Shown: positions 24,522 through 31,395, counted from the stretch's first letter. The stretch is 35,394 nt of DNA from Anaerolineae bacterium (GCA_947476335.1 CANJQH010000035.1:1-35394), one strand, 5' to 3'. The notes: generated from the letters alone by a model not told the origin. A program made the numbers and translations.

Positions 24522-25757
24522 CTAGGAAGCACTATCGCGACGGCGTCGGGCGGGCATCGAGATGATGGCGCGAATCAGCGCATGCTCGGCAAAATCAACC
24601 ACATCAGCAATGCTGGCGGTATTGACGTTCTCGACCACATCGAGCGGCGTATGCGTGACACGATCGGGCAGCGTGAAAGATGCTTCAGAAGTGAAGGCCA
24701 CGCTTGGCACACCGGCCGACCAGAAAGCGGCGTGGTCACCTTGCGGCCACGGGCCGATTTCAAAAATATCGGGCCATGCCGACATAAGTTCACGGACGTG
24801 TTGCACAAAGCGATCGGTGCAATTCATGAATGCGACAGTATTCGATGTCGTCTGGTAACCGATGTCATCAAAGTTAATGACCAGGTCGAGGCTGTCGCAT
24901 GCATCGTCGATAAAGCTCTGGTAGACATTCTGGCCGGGCGTAGCGAAGTGATCATGGCCATTGAGTGCCACACACTGCAACTCGACGTCGCGTCGGGTTG
25001 CCAGATGTTGTGCGAGCACCAGCATCGCCGCCACACCCGACGCATTGTCGAGTGCGCCGGGTGATTCGTGTTTGGTGTCGTAATGTGCGCACAGCAGCAC
25101 CTGTGGTGCGAGGCCGCGCGGTCGCATCATGCTATCTGCAATCACGTTCGCACCAGTCGACGGCTGACTCCAACTGTCGATGCGCATATGCACCAGGTGC
25201 CCTTCGGATGCAACCAATCGCGCGCCGGAGACCGAATTCACCGTCACCGACGGAATATGAAAATCACCGTCCTCGATGATCGGCCGCACATGCTCATTGC
25301 GAGGGCTGATGGTGATCACGGCCAGCGGCTGCGCGCGCTCGAGCTCCTCACGCAGGCGTAGCTGATCCTTGATGCTGAAAAAGCGGAAATGCCGCGGCTG
25401 CCATGGATCAGCGGACAAGCCACCGTGTAACACAACGACACAGCCATGCAGGTCGAGTGATTTCAACTCATCGAACGTGTGCGCCATCACAATCGGCGCA
25501 CACACATCACAAGACATCGAATAACTATTCGACCGCACCGGCAGGCTGACCCCGTCAATTTCGACCGAAGCGGAACGCAGTTTCCAGTCATCGCATTCGA
25601 AATGCTGATGGCGCACCTCATAACCCGCTGCTTCCAACTGCTGCGCGATATACGCCTCGGCGCGGAGATTGCCGGCTGACCCAACGGGGCGCGGCCCAAT
25701 CACACGGCTGAGCATATCCAGGTGCTGTTGCAAATCAGGAAAAATGAAACTCGACAT
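24522..25757 (-). CDS. M28 family metallopeptidase with altered active-site pair
   Basis: A 411-aa M28 (aminopeptidase Y/YwaD-like) protein. It opens with IGPRPVGSAGNLRAEAYIAQQLEAAGYEV. A PA-type insert spans about 80-190, followed by zinc-site blocks CAHYDTKHESPGALDNASG (His, bridging Asp), VINFDDIG (Asp) and THTPLD (last His). Where most relatives have a Glu-Glu pair (general base plus zinc ligand), this reads NGHDHFATPG. Asp can replace the ligand Glu in a known GED subgroup, but His in the base position is unusual. No signal peptide is seen. ATG 25757 is preferred; ATG 25778 is an alternative. Probable aminopeptidase, possibly impaired or with altered chemistry. It is flanked by repeats A4/B4 and A5. 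Confidence 0.82.
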   Translation of the reverse strand: MSSFIFPDLQQHLDMLSRVIGPRPVGSAGNLRAEAYIAQQLEAAGYEVRHQHFECDDWKLRSASVEIDGVSLPVRSNSYSMSCDVCAPIVMAHTFDELKSLDLHGCVVVLHGGLSADPWQPRHFRFFSIKDQLRLREELERAQPLAVITISPRNEHVRPIIEDGDFHIPSVTVNSVSGARLVASEGHLVHMRIDSWSQPSTGANVIADSMMRPRGLAPQVLLCAHYDTKHESPGALDNASGVAAMLVLAQHLATRRDVELQCVALNGHDHFATPGQNVYQSFIDDACDSLDLVINFDDIGYQTTSNTVAFMNCTDRFVQHVRELMSAWPDIFEIGPWPQGDHAAFWSAGVPSVAFTSEASFTLPDRVTHTPLDVVENVNTASIADVVDFAEHALIRAIISMPARRRRDSAS

Positions 25758-25908
25758 AGCCTCGGCTCGCATATGCACACTGTTGCGCGACTGTTGCGCG
25801 ACTATAAAGAGTGTGCAGTGATGCGATACCGGGAATTCGCCTAACGTAAACCTAGTCGAAAGGCCAAACCTCTGTGCTGATGTGTCGGCAGATGAAATAC
25901 GTTATACC

Positions 25909-25986
25909 GTAACTGCTCATGCCTACGTCGATATAGATATGTGCCGCGAAACGCACGATGGAAAATAGAACGGCCTGAGTAGTTAC
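25909..25986. repeat. Family A element, partial copy A5 (78 bp)
   Basis: Left end GTAACTGCTCATGCC and inverted right end GTAACTACTCAGGCC, with one hairpin arm (CGCGAAACGCACGAT) but little of the other. Arm words (TATGTCGATAT-like, GTTCTATTTT) match copy A9, defining a second subtype. Flanks GTTATACC and GGTATGCC agree at 6 of 8 positions. It lies between the divergent M28 peptidase and uspA genes. Confidence 0.75.
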
Positions 25987-26005
25987 GGTATGCCTGAAGC
26001 CACCC

Positions 26006-26428
26006 ATGTTCAAGAAAATCCTGGTCCCCCTCGACGGCTCGCCGCCCTCGGAAGCAGTCCTGCCAGTCGCCATCGATCTGGCACAGCACTACGGCGGTGA
26101 AATTCAGCTGGTGATCATTTCACTGATCCCAACGCTGTATCACGCAATCGACGAGAACGTGCTGCGCATGGACATGGATTCGTGTCGCGTGTACATCGAT
26201 AAGGCGGTCGAAGTCGTGCGCACAGCAAAAATACCGGTGAGTTCGCATGTTGGCGAAGGTGCGCCAGCGGTGGCGCGTGCGCTGTTGCGGCGTGCAGAAG
26301 AATGGGGTGCCGATGCCATCGTCATGTCGTCTCATGGCCACGGCAGCGTCGAACGGCTGATTCTCGGCAGCGTCGCCGAACGGGTGGCGCATTCGGCCCG
26401 CATTCCGGTAATGCTGGTGCATTCTTAA
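26006..26428 (+). CDS. Universal stress protein, UspA family
   Basis: A 140-aa single-domain Usp protein. It begins MFKKILVPLDGSPPSEAVLP (the Asp of the ATP-binding strand) and ends SSHGHGSVERLILGSVAERVAHSARIPVMLVHS, which has the G-2x-G-9x-G(S) ATP-binding pattern. Such proteins dimerise, bind ATP and rise under energy, oxygen or other stress. It is followed by a three-BON protein gene with its own ribosome site about 190 bases on. Together with DoxX, BON and P-type ATPases it forms a stress-type neighbourhood. There is no strong Shine-Dalgarno in front of the ATG. Confidence 0.92.
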   Translation: MFKKILVPLDGSPPSEAVLPVAIDLAQHYGGEIQLVIISLIPTLYHAIDENVLRMDMDSCRVYIDKAVEVVRTAKIPVSSHVGEGAPAVARALLRRAEEWGADAIVMSSHGHGSVERLILGSVAERVAHSARIPVMLVHS

Positions 26429-26487
26429 AAAGCAGGTCCGCACCGGCAACGCAGAATGCCTGTCATACGTGATGCACACGAGAACAT

Positions 26488-26531
26488 CTCCTGCGCAGGA
26501 GGCGCGACGCAGCTCCAGACCGATAGTCTGG
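26488..26531. promoter_or_regulatory. Two hairpins after uspA
   Basis: Perfect 14-bp palindrome CTCCTGCGCAGGAG at 26488-26501, and CCAGAC-CGATA-GTCTGG at 26515-26531. Neither has a T-run. They may stabilise or end the uspA mRNA, or serve as protein binding sites before the BON gene. Confidence 0.4.
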
Positions 26532-26535
26532 ACAC

Positions 26536-26601
26536 GTCACTGCTCAGATCAGATCAGCTGTTTTCCCAACGCAGAGTACTAATCTGGGCCTGAATAGTTA
26601 C
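26536..26601. repeat. Family A element, hairpin-less copy A6 (66 bp)
   Basis: Left end ACTGCTCAG with arm CTGTTTTCCCAACGC (right-arm type). The right end is GGGCCTGAATAGTTAC with left-arm type sequence, so the copy is inverted relative to A1. The central stem is missing. It lies 20 bases upstream of the BON gene start, close to its ribosome site. Confidence 0.7.
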
Positions 26602-26621
26602 CCACAAACAAGGAGTCGATC

Positions 26622-27275
26622 ATGCAAGAGGACAAACAATTACGAACGAACGTGCTCGAAGCAATCGCATACGAGCCCAGCCTCGACGCAGGGCGCATCG
26701 GCGTAGCCGTGGAAAACGGAATTGTTACGCTGACGGGCGAAGTACATTCCTATCCGGAGCGCTGGGCGGCTGAACGCGTAACGCGCAGCATCGCCGGTGT
26801 GCGCGGCATTGTCGAGGAGATCGCCGTGAATCTGCCCGAGCATCACCTGCGCACCGACACAGACATCGCCGAAGCTGCGCTGCAGGCGCTGCGCTGGGAC
26901 GTCAATGTGCCGCACGAAGCGGTGCAGATCAAGGTTGAACATGGCTGGCTCACACTGACGGGCGAAGTGAAGTGGAACTTCCAGCGCAGCCACGCCACCG
27001 CTGCCGTGCAGAATCTCACCGGTGTGAACGGCGTGAGCAATCTCATTACACTCGCGGTCGAAGCCGACCCGATCGACGTACGCGAGCGCATCGAACGCGC
27101 CTTTCAGCGCACCGCACAAATCGAGGCCGAACGAGTGAGAATCGAAGTCACGAACGGCAAAATTACGCTGCGCGGCACAGTCGCTACCTGGTCCGAACGC
27201 GCAGCTGCTGAGGAAACCGCATGGGCGGCGTCGGGCGTAACCGAAGTGACCAATCTGATCACAGTTGGCGAGTGA
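26622..27275 (+). CDS. Protein with three BON domains
   Basis: A 217-aa protein that is almost entirely three tandem BON domains, at about residues 5-72, 78-147 and 150-217. Each has the (V/I)xVxxGxxxLxGxV core: GVAVENGIVTLTGEV, QIKVEHGWLTLTGEV and RIEVTNGKITLRGTV. Each domain ends in a GV..V.NLI-like strand. A strong AGGAG lies 8 bases before the ATG. There is no signal peptide, so it may be cytoplasmic, unlike OsmY-type periplasmic BON proteins. Tandem BON proteins often accompany Usp and cation-pump genes in stress loci, as here. The exact ligand is unknown. Confidence 0.88.
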   Translation: MQEDKQLRTNVLEAIAYEPSLDAGRIGVAVENGIVTLTGEVHSYPERWAAERVTRSIAGVRGIVEEIAVNLPEHHLRTDTDIAEAALQALRWDVNVPHEAVQIKVEHGWLTLTGEVKWNFQRSHATAAVQNLTGVNGVSNLITLAVEADPIDVRERIERAFQRTAQIEAERVRIEVTNGKITLRGTVATWSERAAAEETAWAASGVTEVTNLITVGE

Positions 27276-27325
27276 GAAAATTCTCACCTTTTTCTCATGT
27301 GCAACGGGTGAAGAAACTCTACACT
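27274..27325 (+). promoter_or_regulatory. Candidate response-regulator box and promoter before the two-component operon
   Basis: TTCTCA occurs at 27281-27286 and 27292-27297, an 11-base direct repeat typical of OmpR/PhoB-family sites. A possible -10 hexamer TACACT lies at 27320-27325. The pattern TGAGA-N4-TCTCACCTT recurs at 30406-30423, before the PepSY gene. The segment TGAGA-AAAT-TCTCA could alternatively be a weak terminator of the BON gene. Confidence 0.45.
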
Positions 27326-27347
27326 CAGGCCTGTAATCAGATTCGCC

Positions 27348-27459
27348 GTAACTACTCAGCCCAGCTATTTTTCCAACGCGAAACACACTATTCGCTCCCC
27401 CGAAGGGGGAGCGAATAGTGTGTTTCGCGGGAAATACTGATTTGGGCCTGAGTAGTTAC
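27348..27459. repeat. Family A element, full-length copy A7 (112 bp)
   Basis: Inverted relative to A1: right-arm type first, left-arm type last. The perfect 25-bp stem CGCGAAACACACTATTCGCT... has loop GAA. It is flanked by exact 8-bp direct repeats GATTCGCC (27340-27347 and 27460-27467), the clearest target duplication in the window. It lies between the candidate promoter and the first gene of the redox operon, so any transcript must pass the hairpin. Confidence 0.92.
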
Positions 27460-27469
27460 GATTCGCCCA

Positions 27470-28321
27470 ATGACACTCCAGAGACCTATCCTATATATCG
27501 CACTCGGCGCACTGCTTTCGCTGCTGCTCATGACGCTCATCATGCTGACGGTGAGCCTGGCGAATGCGGGCGCCAGCGCGCGGGTGGTGGCTGACAGTGA
27601 CATCGCACTCGATGCGCCGAAGCTGGCCGCCATTGAGTTGACCGTGCTCGCAACTTCGTCACCACAACCAACAATGCGGCAACAGATCGCCATCTTCGAG
27701 CCGCATCTTGCGACGGAAGAGAGTGACGATGAAGCATCTGCCAACTCATTTGGGCCTGACGAAGACGACGGCGTGCGCATCATTCGTGAGCGCGACGATG
27801 CGTACCATGCTGCGCTGCGCCGCATCTACGCCACCACACACGCCGGGAAGCCGCTGCGCATCGTCATGACGCCGGCCACAATCGCCCCGACGATCGAATC
27901 CGTTGCTGCACGCGAACCACTTCCCACCGACGCGCCCACCGACGCGCCCACCGACACCGTTGTAGCAGCCGGATCAACCACAAAGCCTGCTGAGCCGGAG
28001 CCGACGCGACGCGCAGCCACACAACCGCCCATTCATCACGCCACGCAGCCACCCGAACCCACGCGCGAGCCGCCGCACGCCGCCGAACCCACGCGCGAGC
28101 CGCCGCACGCCGCCGAACCCACGCGCAAACCGCCGCACGCCGCCGAACCCACGCGCGAACCGCCGCACGCCGCCGAACCCACGCGCGAACCGCCGCACGC
28201 CGCCGAACCCACGCGCGAGCCGCCGCACGCCGCCGAACCCACGCGCGAGCCGCCGCACGCCGCCGAACCCACGCGCGAGCCGCCGCACGCCGCCGAGCCC
28301 ACGCGCAAACCGCACCACTAG
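27470..28321 (+). CDS. Membrane-anchored protein with nine decapeptide repeats
   Basis: A 283-aa protein of unknown family. One N-terminal membrane helix (about residues 7-32, ILYIALGALLSLLLMTLIML) is followed by a polar domain with an acidic patch (EESDDEASANSFGPDEDDG) and the helix IRERDDAYHAALRRIYATTH. Then come a Thr/Pro/Ala-rich stretch and nine near-identical units AEPTREPPHA (about residues 195-283; DNA period 30 bp, 28052-28318). The tail probably forms an extended, His-rich spacer outside the membrane. The helix resembles EAVYQQRIAEANRRL in the PepSY protein downstream, hinting at a shared ancestral module. The gene ends 9 bases before the response-regulator gene and is probably co-transcribed. 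Function unknown. Confidence 0.72.
   Translation: MTLQRPILYIALGALLSLLLMTLIMLTVSLANAGASARVVADSDIALDAPKLAAIELTVLATSSPQPTMRQQIAIFEPHLATEESDDEASANSFGPDEDDGVRIIRERDDAYHAALRRIYATTHAGKPLRIVMTPATIAPTIESVAAREPLPTDAPTDAPTDTVVAAGSTTKPAEPEPTRRAATQPPIHHATQPPEPTREPPHAAEPTREPPHAAEPTRKPPHAAEPTREPPHAAEPTREPPHAAEPTREPPHAAEPTREPPHAAEPTREPPHAAEPTRKPHH
28052..28318. repeat. 30-bp tandem repeat, nine units, in frame
   Basis: The unit begins GCCGAACCCACGCGC; single-base variants give Glu or Lys at one position (REPP or RKPP). A multiple of three keeps the frame, so unit number can change without breaking the protein. Confidence 0.95.
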
Positions 28322-28330
28322 AATCCAACC

Positions 28331-29014
28331 ATGCGAGTTCTAGTTGCAGAGGATGACAAGCGTATTGCTGCCTTTCTGGTGAAAGGCCTGCGAGAAGAAG
28401 GTTACGTCGTCGAACACGTCGCCGACGGCGACAGCGCGCTCGACTTCGTCACAGCCGCTGTAGATGCACCATTCGACCTAATCATTCTCGACGTGCTGAT
28501 GCCTGGCCGCGACGGGCTCACTGTGTGCCGCGAACTGCGCACGCGCGGCATACACACACCGGTGCTCATACTCACCGCCAAAGACGCGCTCGAAGATCGC
28601 ATCCAGGGGCTAGACTCCGGTGCGGATGATTATCTGATCAAACCATTTGCATTCGCCGAACTGCTGGCACGGCTGCGCGCGCTCGCACGACGCACACCCG
28701 TCGCTCAAGTCACGCACACGCTGCAGGTTGGCGACCTGATGCTCAATACAGTCACGCACCGCGCATCCCGCGGGCTGCGCGAAATCGAGCTGAGCGCGCG
28801 CGAATATCAGCTGCTCGAACACCTCATGCGGCACGTCAATCGCCCCGTCAGCCGAACACAGCTGCTGCAGGCAGTATGGTCCTTCGATTTCGCCGGCGCA
28901 TCAAATGTGGTGGATGTCTACGTCGGCTACCTGCGCCGCAAGATCGACGCAGATGGAGAGGCACAGCTCATTCATACCGTGCGCAGCGTCGGCTACATGA
29001 TACGCATCACATAG
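28331..29014 (+). CDS. OmpR-family response regulator
   Basis: A 227-aa regulator. The receiver domain (1-120) has the acidic pair at residues 7-9 (AEDD), phospho-acceptor Asp54 (LIILDVLMPGRDG), Thr82 region (LILTAKD) and Lys104 (LIKPF). A winged-helix DNA-binding domain (about 127-226) has the usual ELSAREYQLLEHLMRH and VDVYVGYLRRKID blocks. It is encoded 5 bases before its kinase. It probably binds direct repeats such as the TTCTCA pair at 27281 and the similar site at 30414, controlling its own operon and the downstream redox genes. This link is inferred. Confidence 0.93.
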   Translation: MRVLVAEDDKRIAAFLVKGLREEGYVVEHVADGDSALDFVTAAVDAPFDLIILDVLMPGRDGLTVCRELRTRGIHTPVLILTAKDALEDRIQGLDSGADDYLIKPFAFAELLARLRALARRTPVAQVTHTLQVGDLMLNTVTHRASRGLREIELSAREYQLLEHLMRHVNRPVSRTQLLQAVWSFDFAGASNVVDVYVGYLRRKIDADGEAQLIHTVRSVGYMIRIT

Positions 29015-29019
29015 TCCAC

Positions 29020-30408
29020 ATGCTGCACTCGATTCGCTTTCGGCTGACCGCATGGTTTGCCAGCATCCTCACCGTCGCTATTCTGCTGATCAGCATTGCG
29101 ATGTATCTCGGCCTGCAGCAGGCGCTGATGAGCAATGTCGATCAGACGTTGCGAATGGCAGCCGAACGCAGTGTACAAACGGTGCGTCAGAATGCGCTCA
29201 AATCGACCGGTTCCACCATCGAACGTGTGCGCACACTGACGTACATCGCCCTTGCACCGACGCGACTGCTGCTGCTGGAAGGTGGCGTCGACCGAATCGA
29301 TCCGCTCTTTCCCGCCGACATCCATGTCGATTCACAGGCGCTCGCAGCGGCGGCGCGCGGCGAATCGCTATATGAAAGCGTGACGGTCGAAACCGGTCGT
29401 TATCGACTAATGACGGCGCCACTCAGCGTAAACGGCCAGCGACTGGCCGCCATCCAGGTCGCTCAATCGCTGGATACGGAGATGGTCACTTTGCGCAGCC
29501 TGCGCGATCTTCTGCTGATCGCCGCGCCAGTCACGCTGGCCTTCGCCACGCTCGGCGGCATCGTGCTGGGTCAGCGCGCCTTCGCCCCGATGGAACGTGT
29601 ACGCCGCAACGTCGAAACGATCATCGCCGACAACGATTTGTCGCACCGCGTAGGCCGTCAGCTCGCCAACGACGAAGTCGGCCGCCTGGCACAAACCTTC
29701 GACCAGCTGCTGGAGCGCATCGAATCGGCGATGAATCGCGAGCGCCAATTTTCGGCGGACGCATCGCATGAACTGCGTTCGCCGCTGACGGCGCTGAAGG
29801 GTGAGCTGTCTGTGACGCTGGCGCGCACGCGCACGGCCGAAGAATATCGACAGGTGCTTGAGGGGCTGGAAGTCATCGTCGATGAGATGAGCCTGCTGGT
29901 GGAGGATTTGCTCGCGCTGTCACGCGCATCAGCAGGCATATTGCACAAAGAGGAATTCGATCTGCATGCGCTACTCGAACAGCTCATCGAGCGCATGAGC
30001 GCGCTGGCACAAACGCGACAACTCACTCTGGCGATGAAAATAAGCAACGAGCCGTTGCTGCTGCTCGCAGACCGGATGAAAGTGCAGCGCGTAATCACAA
30101 ACCTAATCGACAATGCGATCCGCTACACGCCGCATGGCGGAAGCATCAACGTGCAGGCATATCACGACGGGGCGCAGGTGTGCATCAACGTGAGCGACAC
30201 CGGCATCGGCATCGCAGCCGAACACACTCCACATATTTTCGAGCGCTTCTATCGGGCAGACAACGCGCGCACACGCGATGGCGCAGGGGGAAGCGGGCTG
30301 GGCCTGGCAATCGCAGACACCATCGTGCGCGCACACGACGGGCGCATCACGCTCCACAGCACGCTCGGCCGCGGCAGTACTTTCAGCGTGTGGCTGCCAG
30401 AATCATGA
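29020..30408 (+). CDS. Sensor histidine kinase with HAMP domain
   Basis: A 462-aa membrane kinase. TM1 (about 10-30) and TM2 (about 164-185) enclose a sensory domain of roughly 130 residues. HAMP follows at about 186-240. The phospho-acceptor is His250 in FSADASHELRSPLTALKGE. The ATPase domain has the N box NLIDNAIRYTP, G1 DTGIGI and G2 GGSGLGLAIA. The ATG at 29020, 5 bases after the regulator stop, fits the membrane topology; the longer frame overlaps the regulator gene. It acts with the upstream OmpR-type regulator. The signal is unknown, but the downstream redox genes suggest an envelope redox, metal or heme cue. Confidence 0.93.
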   Translation: MLHSIRFRLTAWFASILTVAILLISIAMYLGLQQALMSNVDQTLRMAAERSVQTVRQNALKSTGSTIERVRTLTYIALAPTRLLLLEGGVDRIDPLFPADIHVDSQALAAAARGESLYESVTVETGRYRLMTAPLSVNGQRLAAIQVAQSLDTEMVTLRSLRDLLLIAAPVTLAFATLGGIVLGQRAFAPMERVRRNVETIIADNDLSHRVGRQLANDEVGRLAQTFDQLLERIESAMNRERQFSADASHELRSPLTALKGELSVTLARTRTAEEYRQVLEGLEVIVDEMSLLVEDLLALSRASAGILHKEEFDLHALLEQLIERMSALAQTRQLTLAMKISNEPLLLLADRMKVQRVITNLIDNAIRYTPHGGSINVQAYHDGAQVCINVSDTGIGIAAEHTPHIFERFYRADNARTRDGAGGSGLGLAIADTIVRAHDGRITLHSTLGRGSTFSVWLPES

Positions 30409-30450
30409 GACCGTTCTCACCTTAATCACATCGTTCTTTTTTTTAACTAT
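30406..30450 (+). promoter_or_regulatory. Second candidate regulator box before the PepSY gene
   Basis: TGAGA-CCGT-TCTCACCTTAATCACA directly follows the kinase stop and parallels TGAGA-AAAT-TCTCACCTTTTTCTCA at 27274. The half-sites TTCTCA and ATCACA are 11 bases apart. A T-rich run and AACTAT follow before the ATG at 30466. It could be a site for the same regulator or a weak terminator. Confidence 0.4.
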
Positions 30451-30465
30451 GTAATCGTAGTAGGC

Positions 30466-31077
30466 ATGAAGCAGCAAACAGCCTTCGTCATCGCCTGTGG
30501 GTTCACAGCATTTTTGCTGGTCGGCGGCAGCGCCGTCGTCACGAACTGGCGTGACCGCACCACAATGGCTGATGCAACGGCTGCAGAGCCTGCCCTCACT
30601 CAGACGGCGCCCGTCAACGCGGCGGCGCAGGAGCGGGCGGTCTTCCTGGCGCGCGAGGCCGTCTATCAGCAGCGCATCGCCGAAGCCAACCGACGACTCA
30701 CACAGTCGGCAACGGTCGTCGCTGCCGCAGCCGCGACGAGCACCGCCGCAAGCGCAGTCACAAACGTGGCAGCAAATCCGGCGCCCCAGATTCCGGTCAT
30801 GCAGGCAGCACGCATCGCCGTAACCGAAGCGATGGCACACTCCGCAGATGCACAGCCGCAGCGCGCCGAACTCGTCAATTTTCAAGGCGCCATCGCCTAT
30901 GAAATCACACTCAATAATGGCGTCGTCTATGTTGATGCTGCATCCGGCACCATTCTGGCCAGCCAATGGGCCGAACAGTCTGCGGGCAAAACGCTGGAAG
31001 CGACTGCGCCGCAGACAGCAGTCGTCGAAGCGCCGGCGCAGCCCACCAGCGAAGAAGACGAGCACAAGGACGATTGA
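30466..31077 (+). CDS. Membrane-anchored PepSY-domain protein
   Basis: A 203-aa protein with one N-terminal membrane helix (about 5-27, FVIACGFTAFLLVGGSAVVT). An Ala-rich linker with the helix AREAVYQQRIAEANRRLTQ follows, then a C-terminal PepSY-like domain (about 110-170): AARIAVTEAMAHSADAQPQRAELVNFQGAIAYEITLNNGVVYVDAASGTILAS. Such domains accompany sensor kinases, ferric-reductase-like heme proteins and FMN-linked envelope redox systems. It follows the kinase by 57 bases. It may modulate the kinase or the membrane redox module. The acidic tail (EEDEHKDD) is short and unstructured. Confidence 0.78.
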   Translation: MKQQTAFVIACGFTAFLLVGGSAVVTNWRDRTTMADATAAEPALTQTAPVNAAAQERAVFLAREAVYQQRIAEANRRLTQSATVVAAAAATSTAASAVTNVAANPAPQIPVMQAARIAVTEAMAHSADAQPQRAELVNFQGAIAYEITLNNGVVYVDAASGTILASQWAEQSAGKTLEATAPQTAVVEAPAQPTSEEDEHKDD

Positions 31078-31079
31078 AC

Positions 31080-31300
31080 GTAACGACTCAGCCATCCGGA
31101 TTCCCAACGTGAACCAGGCCATTCCTTCTTCTTACTAAGTGAGTCGCCAAAAGTTCTGGCGGCAGATTCGCCTCCCCCGCTTTGCAGGGGAGGCGAATCT
31201 GCCGGACAAAACTTATGGACAGGAACTTAGGTCTACTGGGCCTATATAAAAAGGAATAACCTGTTTCGCAGGAAATACTGATCTAGGACCAAATCGTTAC
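31080..31300. repeat. Family A element A8 carrying inserted family B element B5
   Basis: Left end GTAACGACTCAGCC with arm ATTCCCAACGTGAAC. The right part, inverted, reads GTAACGATTTGGTCC, then ATCAGTATTTCCTGCGAAACA. The host copy is degenerate (about 129 bp without B5) and no target duplication is visible. The B5 insertion sits near its centre. It separates the PepSY gene from the next gene, so the redox genes downstream may need a separate promoter. Confidence 0.75.
31135..31230 (-). repeat. Family B element, copy B5 (96 bp), nested in A8
   Basis: A full 96-bp copy in minus orientation with CTAAG/CTTAG ends. One stem mismatch (GCAGGGG against CCCCCGC) makes its hairpin slightly imperfect. 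In element orientation its loop is AAA, as in B2 and B4. Confidence 0.9.
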
Positions 31301-31304
31301 CTTC

Positions 31305-31395
31305 ACTCAGACGCAGCATTCAGACGCAGCATTCAGACGCAGCATTCAGACGCAGCATTCAGACGCAGCATTCAGACGCAGCATTCAGACGCGGC
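31305..31395. repeat. 13-bp tandem repeat ATTCAGACGCAGC, seven units
   Basis: Seven units phased at 31308, 31321, 31334, 31347, 31360, 31373 and 31386, the last with one change. It lies 50 bases upstream of the next gene. A period of 13 does not keep a reading frame or helical phase. It may influence the promoter or be a replication-slippage product. Confidence 0.92.

Noticed and set aside
28052-28318. Regular 30-bp repeats as a possible CRISPR array
   Set aside because: Units are contiguous with no spacers and are in frame within a protein gene.
6962-31230. Family B as REP/BIME sequences moved by a RAYT transposase
   Set aside because: RAYT/REP elements lack TA duplications and full inverted termini; the constant C-TA...TA-G borders fit IS630-like movement better.
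31305-31395. 13-bp repeats as plasmid or phage iterons (replication origin)
   Set aside because: No Rep gene, AT-rich unwinding region or DnaA boxes nearby.
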